From contig CAAEDD010000147.1 in the NCBI GenBank assembly GCA_900754515.1, positions 1 through 24,873 of the forward strand: 24,873 bases of DNA, written 5' to 3'. The notes under the pieces are model-generated. The model was not told the origin of the DNA. It was given only the letters and a program-made list of their open reading frames with translations, and made no database searches. A program made the position numbers and the translations under genes. Source of the stretch: an uncultured Oscillospiraceae bacterium. Its GTDB lineage: Bacteria; Bacillota; Clostridia; Oscillospirales; Oscillospiraceae. This document shows, one piece after another, positions 6,424-14,464 of this stretch (positions are counted from its first letter, which is position 1; every line of letters begins with the position of its first letter).

Positions 6424-7107
6424 TCAGCGGCTGAGCTGGATGGAACCGCCGCACTCGATGACAGGCAGCTCCTCGCCACTGTATGTACCGCCGAAGTGGT
6501 ACTCCACAGCTACAGTGAAGTTCTTGCTCTCACCGGCGGAGAGGCTTAGAGTATGGGTAGTGGTGCCCAGCACGGTGCTGAGCTTTTCGTTGCCGTCATA
6601 GTCCACGGCGGGAGTGTTGCTGCTGGCATACTGGTCGCCTACGCTGACATTCAAAGCACCATAACTCTCGGCAATGTGCAGGGCATAGGAATCCAGGATG
6701 ACCTCCACTTTCACCTGTACCCGGTCATTGTCCAGCGCAGTGGCGGTCCAGTTGGCCCGGATGTTTATTGGCAACCCGGTCTCAGAGCTGAAGCTGCCGC
6801 TGCCCAGGCTCTGCCCCGCAGGGGCGGGTGTGGGAGTGGGGGCCGGGGTAGCTGTGGGCGTGGGCGTTGGGGCCACAGTGGGTGCCACAGTAGGGGCCAC
6901 GGTGGGAGCTACGGTTGGGGCGGTAGTGGGGGCAGCGGTGGTTCCGGTCTCAGGCGTAGCACTGGGATTCACCAGGAAGGGGTCGTTGGTGGTATCCGGT
7001 TCATCTTTCTTCATATTGGACATGCCGATAAGAGCGTTGCAGCCGATAGCCACGGCCAAAACGAATACCACTATAAACAAAACGGCTTTTATTTTTCCTC
7101 TTGCCAT
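6424..7107 (-). CDS. Membrane-anchored protein with Thr/Pro/Ala-rich spacer
   Basis: A 227-residue predicted surface protein. It has a basic N-terminus and one hydrophobic anchor (about 7-30), then a low-complexity spacer (about 55-97) dominated by PTVA and PTPT units, then a beta-rich C-terminal domain (about 105-227) without a motif I can name. The C-terminal domain has a pattern of alternating hydrophobics (VQVKVEVILDSY, TLSLSAG) that suggests an immunoglobulin-like or similar sandwich fold. The start is set by AAAGGAG just upstream. It is first in an operon with nth, but a functional link to DNA repair is not evident. The spacer DNA is a 12-bp tandem repeat. Confidence 0.8.
   Translation of the reverse strand: MARGKIKAVLFIVVFVLAVAIGCNALIGMSNMKKDEPDTTNDPFLVNPSATPETGTTAAPTTAPTVAPTVAPTVAPTVAPTPTPTATPAPTPTPAPAGQSLGSGSFSSETGLPINIRANWTATALDNDRVQVKVEVILDSYALHIAESYGALNVSVGDQYASSNTPAVDYDGNEKLSTVLGTTTHTLSLSAGESKNFTVAVEYHFGGTYSGEELPVIECGGSIQLSR
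6869..6928. repeat. 12-bp tandem repeat encoding the PTVA spacer
   Basis: Five imperfect 12-bp units of the type GGGGCCACAGTG run end to end. On the minus strand they encode repeated Thr-Val-Ala-Pro. In-frame copy-number change is plausible. Confidence 0.75.
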
Positions 7108-7142
7108 TTTTCATTCTCCTTTTCACAAGAATATGTAAACTG

Positions 7143-7171
7143 ATTATACTGCATACTTTGACGCTTGTCCA
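7143..7171 (-). promoter_or_regulatory. Promoter of the anchored-protein/nth operon
   Basis: On the minus strand TGGACA (7171-7166), a 17-bp spacer and TATAAT (7148-7143). Confidence 0.75.
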
Positions 7172-7223
7172 CAAGGCAAAGTTCCCCTGGGTAAAATTTC
7201 ATCATTCCTTCATAACTATACCT

Positions 7224-7252
7224 TTTACAAAAACCGGCCTCGGTGATATAAT
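7224..7252 (+). promoter_or_regulatory. Promoter of the rarA operon
   Basis: TTTACA (7224-7229), a 17-bp spacer and a consensus TATAAT (7247-7252). It is divergent from the promoter at 7143-7171. Confidence 0.8.
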
Positions 7253-7328
7253 AATTTTTATAATGGCATAATGGCAGAGTACCGGCCCGAGGGCGGCGCT
7301 TTGACGGGAAGGAAGAGAAGGAGCAGAG

Positions 7329-8579
7329 ATGTATAAACCCCTTGCAGATGAGATACGGCCCGACAGTCTGGACGACGTGGTGGGACAGCGCCACATTCTC
7401 TCGGAAGACGGGATGCTCCGGCGCATTGTGGACAGCGGCCAGATACCCAATATGATATTCTACGGTCCTTCCGGTACCGGCAAGACCACCGTGGCCCGGA
7501 TAATTGCCCAGCGCACCAACCGCTCTTTGCGCAAGCTCAACGCCACCACCGCCGGCATTGCCGACATCAAAAAGATAATCGACGAGCTGGACACCTTCCT
7601 TACCCCCGGCGGCGTGCTGCTTTACCTGGATGAGATACAGTATTTTAACAAGAAACAGCAGCAGTCCCTGCTGGAATTTATAGAGGACGGGCGTATAACT
7701 CTTATAGCCTCCACCACGGAAAACCCCTATTTCTGCGTCTTTAACGCAATTTTGAGCCGTTCCACCGTATTTGAGTTCAAGGCCGTCAGCCCCCAGGACA
7801 TCGCCAAGGCGGTGCAGCGGGCGGTGGATATCATGAACTCCCGCAGGGACAGGCCCCTGAATCTGGGGGAAGGGGTGCTGGAGCGGATAAGCACCGCCTG
7901 CGGCGGGGATGTTCGAAAGGCCATCAACTCCGTGGAGCTGCTCTTTTCCGCCGCAGGAGCGCGGCAGGAGATAAGTCTGGAGGACGCCGCCGCCATCTCC
8001 CAACGCAGCGCCATGCGCTACGACCGGGAGGGGGACGAGCACTTCGACATTCTCTCCGCCCTGATGAAATCCCTCCGGGGCTCCGACCCCGACGCCGCCA
8101 TGCACTATCTGGCAAGGCTGCTGGAGGTGGGCGACCTTATCGGCGCCTGCCGCCGTATCCTCTGCTCCGCCAGCGAGGACATCGGTCTGGCCTATCCCCA
8201 GGCGGTGCCCATAGTGAAAGCTTGCGTGGACTCTGCCATGCAGCTGGGTCTGCCGGAGGCAAGACTTCCCCTGGCGGAGGCCTGTCTGCTTCTGGCCACC
8301 GCACCCAAGTCCAACACTGCCTGTCTGGCAATAGACGCTGCACTGGCAGACGTGAGGGCCGGGCGCACCGGTGCCATACCCAGGGAGCTGCAGAACGTCC
8401 ACGCCGACGGCACCGGTTTTGAACGGGAGCAGGGCTACAAGTACCCCCACAACTTTCCCCATCGCTGGGTGAAACAGCAGTACCTGCCCGACGAGCTGAA
8501 AAACGCCCGCTATTACGAGTATGGCGACAACAAGACCGAGCAGGCCGCCCGCCGCTACTGGGAGGAGATCAAGAAATAA
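7329..8579 (+). CDS. rarA: Replication-associated recombination protein A (AAA+ ATPase)
   Basis: MgsA/RarA/WRNIP1-family ATPase that acts at stalled replication forks. The 416-residue length is normal. Walker A GPSGTGKT (about 46-53), Walker B LLYLDEIQ (about 97-104), sensor-1 STTENP (about 128-133) and an arginine-finger region LSRS (about 142-145) are all visible. The C-terminal half has the SGACRRIL-like and PKSN patterns of the tetramerisation domain. Many homologues read DEIHRFN after Walker B; this one reads DEIQYFN. The start has a GGAGCAGAG-type ribosome site. It heads an overlapping run of four genes. Confidence 0.95.
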   Translation: MYKPLADEIRPDSLDDVVGQRHILSEDGMLRRIVDSGQIPNMIFYGPSGTGKTTVARIIAQRTNRSLRKLNATTAGIADIKKIIDELDTFLTPGGVLLYLDEIQYFNKKQQQSLLEFIEDGRITLIASTTENPYFCVFNAILSRSTVFEFKAVSPQDIAKAVQRAVDIMNSRRDRPLNLGEGVLERISTACGGDVRKAINSVELLFSAAGARQEISLEDAAAISQRSAMRYDREGDEHFDILSALMKSLRGSDPDAAMHYLARLLEVGDLIGACRRILCSASEDIGLAYPQAVPIVKACVDSAMQLGLPEARLPLAEACLLLATAPKSNTACLAIDAALADVRAGRTGAIPRELQNVHADGTGFEREQGYKYPHNFPHRWVKQQYLPDELKNARYYEYGDNKTEQAARRYWEEIKK

Positions 8580-8755
8580 TGGATATTCAGGTCGGCGACA
8601 CCCTCACCATGAAAAAGCCCCACCCCTGCGGAAGCCGGGACTGGCTCGTGCTGCGCATCGGGGCGGACTTTAAGCTCCGCTGCTGCGGCTGCGGCCACGA
8701 GGTCATGGGCCCCAGAAGCAAATTTGAAAAGAACGTGCGGCAGGTACACCGGTGA
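8579..8755 (+). CDS. DUF951 small zinc-ribbon-like protein
   Basis: A 58-residue protein. The pattern VGDTLTMKKPHPCGSRDW, then RIGADFKLRCCGCGHEVMGPRSKFEK, is characteristic of the DUF951 family of Firmicutes. Cysteines at about 17, 35, 36 and 38 could bind a metal. Its ATG overlaps the last base of the rarA stop codon, and its own stop overlaps the next start as GTGA, so translation is coupled. Function unknown. DUF951 genes are often near DNA-metabolism genes, but no mechanism can be claimed from this sequence. Confidence 0.9.
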   Translation: MDIQVGDTLTMKKPHPCGSRDWLVLRIGADFKLRCCGCGHEVMGPRSKFEKNVRQVHR

Positions 8756-9018
8756 ACTATGTATACATACTCCGCTGCGGCGACGGCAGCCTCTACACCG
8801 GCTGGACCAATGATCTGGAGCGCCGGCTGGCCGCCCACAGCGCCGGCAAAGGCGGGAAATATACCCGCTCTCATCTGCCGGTAGAGCTGGTTTATTATGA
8901 GATTCTGCCCGGACCTCATGAGGCCATGAGCCGGGAACGGCATATAAAAGCCCTTAGCCGCCGGGAAAAACTGGCGCTTATCTTTGAAAAGGATACACAG
9001 ACAAATGAGACGAACTGA
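8752..9018 (+). CDS. GIY-YIG domain protein (UPF0213/YhbQ-like)
   Basis: An 88-residue protein comprising a single GIY-YIG domain. The motif appears as YVYIL (about 3-7) and YTGWTNDLERRLAAH (about 15-29), with the catalytic Arg in the latter, and a later Glu (SRERHIKAL). This is the short YhbQ type, which has structure-specific or non-specific DNA nuclease activity in studied members. The start is GTG 8752, inside the DUF951 stop (GTGA overlap). The next gene begins 14 bases before its end. Position next to rarA makes a DNA-repair role attractive; that is inference. Confidence 0.9.
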   Translation: MNYVYILRCGDGSLYTGWTNDLERRLAAHSAGKGGKYTRSHLPVELVYYEILPGPHEAMSRERHIKALSRREKLALIFEKDTQTNETN

Positions 9019-10021
9019 GCTGGACCTGTGCCGCATTGCGGCCTGTCTTATGGTCCTGTTTATACATACCAGCGCGGAGCTGTACCACATATGCCCCATA
9101 GATTCCGGAGCCTTTGTCTCTCTCAGCTTCATAAGCACAATGATGCGGGGGAGCGTGCCGGTGTTCTTCATGCTCACCGGGGCACTGTTCCTTTCCAGAG
9201 AAAAGCTGGAGCTGAAAAGCTTCCTTATAAGGCACCCTCTGCGGTTGCTGTTTCTCTTCTGCTTCTGGTCCTTGGCCTACGCCCTGCTGAGCCGTCTGGC
9301 CTCCGGAAGCTTTGGCAGCCTTTACGACTTTATTTATTCCTTTGTTCAGGGCCACTATCACCTGTGGTTCCTCACGGCCATGGTGCTGTGCTGCCTGTTT
9401 CTGCCGGTGGCCCACGCCGCCATCCATGGCGGGAAGCTGCCGTTGGGCTATCTGCTGTTTCTCTTTTTCGGCGTGTCCATACTCTTTGCAAACTTCAACC
9501 TCACCCCGGACACCGCTCCCATACTCTACCGCATAACACTGAACTTCTCCTTTGACTATTTGCCTTATCTGGGCTACGCCGTCTGGGGCTACTGGCTCAG
9601 CGGCAAAGACTTTAAGAAAGGCTGGCTCATCATTGCACCGGCGGTATTCCTGCTGGTGACAGCCATCACCACCTGGGGCAACATCTGGTACTCCAACTAT
9701 AAGCAGGTGGCCGACGGCTGGCTCTTCAGCTATTTCTCTCTGCCCAGCCTCATCCAGGCTACTATGATATTCTGTTTCTTCCAGGCCCTGAAGGATCGGG
9801 AGTTCAAACATCCCAGGCTATGGGCTGTTTTGGCCGATGCTACACTGGGTATATACCTGCTCCACCCCATGCTGATAAACATTCTCCAGCTTCTGGGGTT
9901 CAACATGAGCCTGGACAGGCCGGTGCTCAGCGTGCTGGGTTTCACGGCGGTGCTGGCCCTGGTGTGTACTCTGCTGGCTCTGGCCGGGAAAAAGATTCCC
10001 CTCATACGGAAACTATTATAG
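9005..10021 (+). CDS. Membrane O-acyltransferase (acyltransferase 3 family)
   Basis: A 338-residue polytopic membrane protein with about ten hydrophobic helices. The N-terminus ELDLCRIAACLMVLFIHTS carries the conserved His (about 21) and Arg of acyltransferase family 3, and VPVFFMLTGALFL matches the second conserved block. Members transfer acetyl or other acyl groups to sugars of surface polymers or secreted glycans. ATG 9005 is chosen over a TTG 7 codons upstream, with AAAGGA at 8988-8993. It overlaps the GIY-YIG gene by 14 bases. The substrate is unknown; WecH- and OatA-like proteins are relatives. Confidence 0.88.
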   Translation: MRRTELDLCRIAACLMVLFIHTSAELYHICPIDSGAFVSLSFISTMMRGSVPVFFMLTGALFLSREKLELKSFLIRHPLRLLFLFCFWSLAYALLSRLASGSFGSLYDFIYSFVQGHYHLWFLTAMVLCCLFLPVAHAAIHGGKLPLGYLLFLFFGVSILFANFNLTPDTAPILYRITLNFSFDYLPYLGYAVWGYWLSGKDFKKGWLIIAPAVFLLVTAITTWGNIWYSNYKQVADGWLFSYFSLPSLIQATMIFCFFQALKDREFKHPRLWAVLADATLGIYLLHPMLINILQLLGFNMSLDRPVLSVLGFTAVLALVCTLLALAGKKIPLIRKLL

Positions 10022-10038
10022 ACTTTCGCCGTCTTATT

Positions 10039-10068
10039 TTGAGTAGTATATTAGCAAATAAATAATAT
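10039..10068 (+). promoter_or_regulatory. Possible promoter of the CapA-like gene
   Basis: TTGAGT (10039-10044) and TAATAT (10063-10068) with 18 bp between them, in the only AT-rich stretch before the gene. Matches are moderate. Confidence 0.4.
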
Positions 10069-10127
10069 TTACATATAGACCCCGGTGCCTCCTCTTGCGA
10101 AAACGCCGGGCTGTGAGGACAAGAGAT

Positions 10128-11333
10128 ATGAAAAGAGTTCTTCAAATCATTATACTGGCTCTGCTGTGCCTGACACTGGTCTTTATTTCCAAGGCCCGGC
10201 TGGATCTGGCCCTGACCATAGTACCCGAAAACTCCGCATCAGCCGAAAACGGCGGGGATACCGTGGAGGTTCTGGCACCGGAGAGTTCCCCCTCACCCAC
10301 GCCGGAACCCACCCCCTCACCGGAGCCGGAGTATTTTACCATCTCCTGCATAGGAGATATGACTCTCACCACTAACCAGTATTTCTCTGAGGAGAGTTCG
10401 GTACACTACGCCTCCAAAATGAACGGGGATTACAGCTACCCCTTTGCCAACACCGTCCAGTATTTCTCCGACGATGAGATAACACTGGGTAACCTGGAAT
10501 GCAGTTTCTCCGATAAGAAACTGCAAAACTCCATGTATGCCCAATTCTATTTTCTCTGTCCCGCCGAGTGGATACAGATACTCCCTCAGGGTGGGGTGGA
10601 CTTCGTCACCATAGCCAACAACCACACTATGGATTTTAACGACGCCGGGTTGGAGGATACCAAGGCCGCCCTGGACAGAATAGGCATGGCCTACGGCGAG
10701 AACGAGCAGGCCCAGATAATCACCACTCCCAGCGGCATAAAAATGGGCATCTACACCGCCGGGGACGGCGACTCCATTGGCACCAGCAGCACCAGTATTC
10801 CCAGCGAGGAAAAGGCGCTGGCCGCCATTGAAGACTTCAAGGCCCAGGGGGCGGACTACATTGTGTGTATGTTCCATTGGGGCAGCGAGCTTAAATACCG
10901 GCCTACCGACGCCCAGGTGGAGCTGGCCCATGCCTGCATAGACGCCGGGGCAGACCTGATCTATGGAAGCCATTCCCACTGCCTTCAGCCCATGGAGAGA
11001 TATGGCGACGGCATCATCCTCTATTCCATGGGCAACTGGAGCTTTGGCGGCAGTACCAAGCCCACCGACCCGGACACCGCCATCTTCCAGCTGAAGATAC
11101 GCCGTGACGGCGATGGCAGCATCCACAACGACAGCTACGAGATCATCCCCTGCTGCGTGTCCAGCGATCTGGAGGGAGCGGCCAACAACGTTGATAACTA
11201 CAACGACTACAAACCCACTCCCTACGAGCCCGGCACCGAGGCCTATGACAGAGCCATGAGCAAGATTTTGGGCACCTATGAGGGAGACGACATGGTGCGG
11301 GATTATTCCGACATCTATGCCAGCTACTCCTGA
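10128..11333 (+). CDS. CapA-family (poly-gamma-glutamate capsule type) secreted protein
   Basis: A 401-residue protein with an N-terminal anchor (about 5-20), a Ser/Pro/Thr/Glu spacer (about 50-68) and a metallophosphatase-like CapA domain. Visible motifs: CIGDMTL (Asp 77), GNLECSF (Glu 124), IANNHTMDF (Asn 164, His 166), MFHWGSE (His 250), YGSHSHCLQP (279-288) and YSMGNWSFGG. These are the expected metal-site positions. ATG 10128 follows GAGGA with 8-base spacing; a TTG 11 codons upstream is less likely. The GNAT gene follows 11 bases later. capBCD genes are absent here, so capsule synthesis cannot be claimed; many stand-alone homologues have unknown substrates. Confidence 0.88.
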   Translation: MKRVLQIIILALLCLTLVFISKARLDLALTIVPENSASAENGGDTVEVLAPESSPSPTPEPTPSPEPEYFTISCIGDMTLTTNQYFSEESSVHYASKMNGDYSYPFANTVQYFSDDEITLGNLECSFSDKKLQNSMYAQFYFLCPAEWIQILPQGGVDFVTIANNHTMDFNDAGLEDTKAALDRIGMAYGENEQAQIITTPSGIKMGIYTAGDGDSIGTSSTSIPSEEKALAAIEDFKAQGADYIVCMFHWGSELKYRPTDAQVELAHACIDAGADLIYGSHSHCLQPMERYGDGIILYSMGNWSFGGSTKPTDPDTAIFQLKIRRDGDGSIHNDSYEIIPCCVSSDLEGAANNVDNYNDYKPTPYEPGTEAYDRAMSKILGTYEGDDMVRDYSDIYASYS

Positions 11334-11344
11334 GGAGGCAGGCT

Positions 11345-11824
11345 ATGAATGATATAAGTTTTCGCCCGGCAGTCCCGGAGGACTGCCCGCTCATTCTCAG
11401 CTTTATAAAGGCTCTGGCGGAGTACGAAAAAATGTCAGACCAGGTAGTTGCCACGGAGGAACTGCTTCGGGAATGGATATTTGAGAAAGGAAAGGCAGAG
11501 GTAATTTTTCCCGTGGTTCACGGAGAGGAAGTGGGCTTTGCCCTGTTCTTTCACAACTTCTCTACCTTCCTTGGCAGAGCCGGAATATATCTGGAGGATC
11601 TGTTCATAAAACCGGAGCACCGTGGCAAGGGCTATGGCAAAGCCACACTGCAGGAACTGGGGCGCATAGCCCTGGAGCGCGGCTGCGGACGGCTGGAATG
11701 GGCCTGTCTGGACTGGAATCGGCCCAGCATTGATTTTTACCTCTCCCTGGATGCCAAGCCCATGGATGAGTGGACGGTCTACCGGCTCACGGGGGACAGT
11801 CTCAAAGGTTTGGAAAACAAGTAA
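11345..11824 (+). CDS. GNAT N-acetyltransferase (diamine/thialysine acetyltransferase-like)
   Basis: A 159-residue acetyl-CoA-dependent acetyltransferase. Motif A is HRGKGYGKA (about 92-100), preceded by GIYLEDLFIKPE (about 80-91), and the tail has CLDWNRPSIDFYLSLDAKPM. This arrangement resembles the spermidine/spermine and thialysine acetyltransferase branch of GNAT. AGGAGG overlaps the stop codon of the CapA gene, so the two are probably co-translated. The true amine substrate is not determined. Confidence 0.85.
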   Translation: MNDISFRPAVPEDCPLILSFIKALAEYEKMSDQVVATEELLREWIFEKGKAEVIFPVVHGEEVGFALFFHNFSTFLGRAGIYLEDLFIKPEHRGKGYGKATLQELGRIALERGCGRLEWACLDWNRPSIDFYLSLDAKPMDEWTVYRLTGDSLKGLENK

Positions 11825-11834
11825 AATAATGCAA

Positions 11835-11862
11835 AAAGAGCGAGCCTTTTGGCTCGCTCTTT
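11835..11862. terminator. Bidirectional terminator between the GNAT gene and the CotH/VTC operon
   Basis: A perfect 12-bp stem, AAAGAGCGAGCC with GGCTCGCTCTTT, closes a TTTT loop. The minus-strand tail is TTTTTGC. It serves the plus-strand GNAT gene and the minus-strand four-gene operon. Confidence 0.9.
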
Positions 11863-11887
11863 GCATGTCTTTAGTTTAGATTTTTTA

Positions 11888-13075
11888 TCATTCCAGCACT
11901 ATACTGCCTTTGCTTGTCCGCTCTTCTCCGCTGCCGGTGAAAATCTCCAGTCTCTCCCCAGAGGAGGCGTCGGAGCAGGCGATAAAGGCGGTCTTTACCT
12001 CCCATGCGCTCTGGACGGCCAGGGTCTCTCCATTTCCTCTGCGAAGCTCCAGAGTCTCCCCCGCCGCCAGCTTCAGGCTTCCTGCATAGCAGGGGATGGA
12101 GGCTTCCACCGCGGCCTTCAAATCCTTGTCCTTACCCAGAGCCAGAAGGCTGCCGCCGCTGATGCTCAGCTTTCCACCGGAGGCGTCTATGGCGTCGTTG
12201 CCGGAGCTTATGAGCACGCTGCCGCCGCTGATCCCGACGCAACCGCCCAACTCCTTATCGGCGTTGAGCCCGTCCCGCTGGGAGACAATGTTCACTTCAC
12301 CGCCGCTGATGTTGATATCCTTTATGGAGCTGATGCCCTGGTCCTGAGAGTTGATATTCAGGGTGTCTCCGGTGATATTCACCGAGCCTTTTCCCTCTTT
12401 CTCGGCGTCGTCAGTCTTGAGGCCGTCGTTGCCGCAGGAGATGCTCACTTCTCCCCCCTTTATATCCACTGACTCGTTGCCCTTTATACCGTGGTTCGCA
12501 GCGCTAATTTTCAGCACACCGCCGTTGATGTCCACATCGTTCTTGCAGCCTATGCCGTTATTGATGTTCCCCTCTATCGCCAGAGTGCCCGGGCCCATAA
12601 ACTCCAGATCGTCCTCACCGTATACGGCAGCTCCGCTGGCCTGGGTCAAAAGTTGATTGTCCGTTCTGAGAGTACCGGATCTGAGGCTGCTGGGGGCGGA
12701 ATCCATAACGTATATTCCGGTTTTCTCCGCCCGCTCCACATATATGGCGGCGTCATTTTCACAGTGGATGCTGACAGCATCCAGTATAAGGTTCACATCC
12801 TGCTTTGTCTCGCCGGTATCCACCAGGATCTGCCCGTTTTCCAGGTTGCCCCGGATAAGGTAACTGCCCCCGGTGCTTATTGTGATTTTGCCGTTTTCAA
12901 AGGAGGCTCCGGGGCCGTCTATCTCCGCTGCTCCATTATCCAGGCTCACGGTGGTAGCCGTACCGGCCAGACGTTCCAGTTCAGAGAGTTCCTCCACAGT
13001 GTTGCCGTTTCCGCTGCACCCTGCGAGGCCCAGGCAGAGGCACAGCAGCAGAACTATGGCAGATGTTTTTTTCAT
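11888..13075 (-). CDS. Lipoprotein with carbohydrate-binding-like beta-helix
   Basis: A 395-residue lipoprotein: signal peptide with lipobox LAGC (Cys 20). The body is made of repeated short beta turns such as ININGGV, DIKGGEVSISCGNDGLK, NISGGEVNI and SGGSVLISSGNDAIDASGGKLSISGGS. These are typical of the Cthe_2159-like / DUF4353 'carbohydrate-binding domain-containing' family, whose founding member binds acidic polysaccharides with a calcium-dependent beta-helix. Asp/Asn at turns could bind Ca2+ here too. Last gene of the operon; its ATG overlaps the DUF4956 stop as ATGA. It would sit on the outer face of the membrane. Confidence 0.85.
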   Translation of the reverse strand: MKKTSAIVLLLCLCLGLAGCSGNGNTVEELSELERLAGTATTVSLDNGAAEIDGPGASFENGKITISTGGSYLIRGNLENGQILVDTGETKQDVNLILDAVSIHCENDAAIYVERAEKTGIYVMDSAPSSLRSGTLRTDNQLLTQASGAAVYGEDDLEFMGPGTLAIEGNINNGIGCKNDVDINGGVLKISAANHGIKGNESVDIKGGEVSISCGNDGLKTDDAEKEGKGSVNITGDTLNINSQDQGISSIKDINISGGEVNIVSQRDGLNADKELGGCVGISGGSVLISSGNDAIDASGGKLSISGGSLLALGKDKDLKAAVEASIPCYAGSLKLAAGETLELRRGNGETLAVQSAWEVKTAFIACSDASSGERLEIFTGSGEERTSKGSIVLE

Positions 13076-13749
13076 ATCATCTCCACCTCTTTTTCCCGGC
13101 CGCAGATAACGGTGAGATTGCCGTTACGGCAGCGTATCTCGTCCAGGAAGGCCTTGCTTATTCCCGCATCCTTCAGGCGCACCTCATAGCACAGCTCATA
13201 GAGGGTGCCCATGTTGGTGGTCTTCACCCTCACCAGTTCATGGCTCAGGGTGTATTTTTCAAAGAGGTCATCAAATAGCTCCTCATAATCCAGATTCTCC
13301 GGGATAGTGATTTTCAGCTGACGGACTGCCCGGCTGCCCTCCCCGAAGCGGAGCTTGCCCAGGATGAGTACTGTTGCGCCCATAATCACGAAGAACAGAA
13401 CCGCCAGGCCCACATAGCCCATGCCGCAGGCCAGGCCCAGGGACACGGACATGAACAGACCCGTTATCTCCCTGGCCGTGCCGGGGACACTGCGAAAGCG
13501 CACCAGGGCAAAGGTGCCCGCCACAGCAAGCCCGGCTCCCACGTTGCCGTTTACCAGCATGATGACCACCGTCACCACCGGAGGCAGCAGGGCCAGGGAT
13601 ATGGTTAGGGACCCGGTATGGAAGCTGTAGGCCGTAAACACCAGGGCTGTCAGCAGTCCCAGAGCCAGAGCCGCCAGCACGCAAATGAGGAAGCTGGGGA
13701 GGGTGACCACACCATTTATAACACTGTCCGTTATCAGTTGGTTAAGCAA
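13072..13749 (-). CDS. DUF4956 membrane protein
   Basis: A 225-residue protein with about four transmembrane helices (near 15-42, 48-66, 95-110, 111-131) and a cytoplasmic alpha/beta C-terminal domain. The stretch GTFALVRFRSVPGTAREITGL (centre about 84-87, RFRS) between helices 2 and 3 is the DUF4956 signature. Start is TTG 13749, overlapping the VTC gene by 8 bases, with GGAG 9 bases upstream; no in-frame ATG lies nearby, so this start is likely though not certain. DUF4956 genes recur beside VTC-domain genes, which suggests a membrane partner (channel or anchor) for the polymerase. That role is inference. Confidence 0.88.
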   Translation of the reverse strand: MLNQLITDSVINGVVTLPSFLICVLAALALGLLTALVFTAYSFHTGSLTISLALLPPVVTVVIMLVNGNVGAGLAVAGTFALVRFRSVPGTAREITGLFMSVSLGLACGMGYVGLAVLFFVIMGATVLILGKLRFGEGSRAVRQLKITIPENLDYEELFDDLFEKYTLSHELVRVKTTNMGTLYELCYEVRLKDAGISKAFLDEIRCRNGNLTVICGREKEVEMI

Positions 13750-14464
13750 TTACCATCACTCCGTCAAAGTATTTTTCTATCAGTTCGTTTTTGTAGCACT
13801 GGCCGTATTTGGAAAAGCTGCGGGGGAATATCTCCAGTCGGCTCAGGAGCTCCGCCAGCCACAGAGGGGCGGACTCCGGCATTTTTATCTCCAGCAGCAC
13901 CTGACCGTCCTCCAATAGCTCCTGTCCATGGTCCCCGTCGGTAAGGCGCAGCTGGGTATCACGCCAGCGGATGGAGCTGTCAAAAGTCAGGCGCAGTCCC
14001 GGCTCCTCTCTGCCCACATAGGCCTTACGGTCACAGGCGATGAGCACCTTTGGCTGCACCGGGTTGGTCTTTAAAAACCAGTCTATCTCCCGGCTTATCT
14101 GATCGTTTGTGGGGGAGGCTCTGCGCCCGGCCAGATATTCCTCCGCCTGACGTTCGGTCATGCGCACCCGGCGCTTGTAAACTATGCCCTTGTATTTCTT
14201 CTTCAGCTCCACAAAGACCTCGCCCTCGTCCTCGGGCACATCATAGCTGCGCAGGCGCAGCTTCTCCTTGTAAACCGGCTGCTCGATGGAGCTGCGTATC
14301 AGGCGGAAGTCATCCCAGTCGTAATACAGGCTCAGCACCGTGCTCTGGAAAAATTCGTCGGGCATGAGCCGGGGCTCCAACTGAGGCCACAGCTCTCCGT
14401 ATTTCTCCCTGGACAGCAGATATTTCTTTTCATAGCGCTTGAAGCTGAGCTGTGTTTCCTTCAT
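13742..14464 (-). CDS. VTC-domain protein (polyphosphate polymerase type)
   Basis: A 240-residue protein consisting of a single VTC tunnel domain, which in yeast Vtc4 polymerises inorganic polyphosphate from ATP. Expected positions are present: FKRYEKKYLLS (8-18), KEKLRLRSYD (66-75) with the basic pair, VFVELKKKYKG (84-93), YKRRVRM (96-102), an Arg-rich strand CDRKAYVGRE, VLLEIKMP (189-196) with the metal-site Glu, and SFSKYGQCY with Ser-Lys (218-219). So the catalytic tunnel appears intact. No SPX or transmembrane part is fused. Start and stop overlap both neighbours (ATGA with cotH, 8 bases with DUF4956). Confidence 0.9.
   Translation of the reverse strand: MKETQLSFKRYEKKYLLSREKYGELWPQLEPRLMPDEFFQSTVLSLYYDWDDFRLIRSSIEQPVYKEKLRLRSYDVPEDEGEVFVELKKKYKGIVYKRRVRMTERQAEEYLAGRRASPTNDQISREIDWFLKTNPVQPKVLIACDRKAYVGREEPGLRLTFDSSIRWRDTQLRLTDGDHGQELLEDGQVLLEIKMPESAPLWLAELLSRLEIFPRSFSKYGQCYKNELIEKYFDGVMVIA

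Noticed and set aside
6869..6928. Short repeats as a possible CRISPR array
   Set aside because: Units are 12 bp, contiguous without spacers, and in frame within a protein spacer.
7089..8462. Long minus-strand reading frame (457 codons) opposite rarA
   Set aside because: rarA has all expected AAA+ motifs. The antisense frame has no ribosome site and no recognisable domain, and arises from codon bias.
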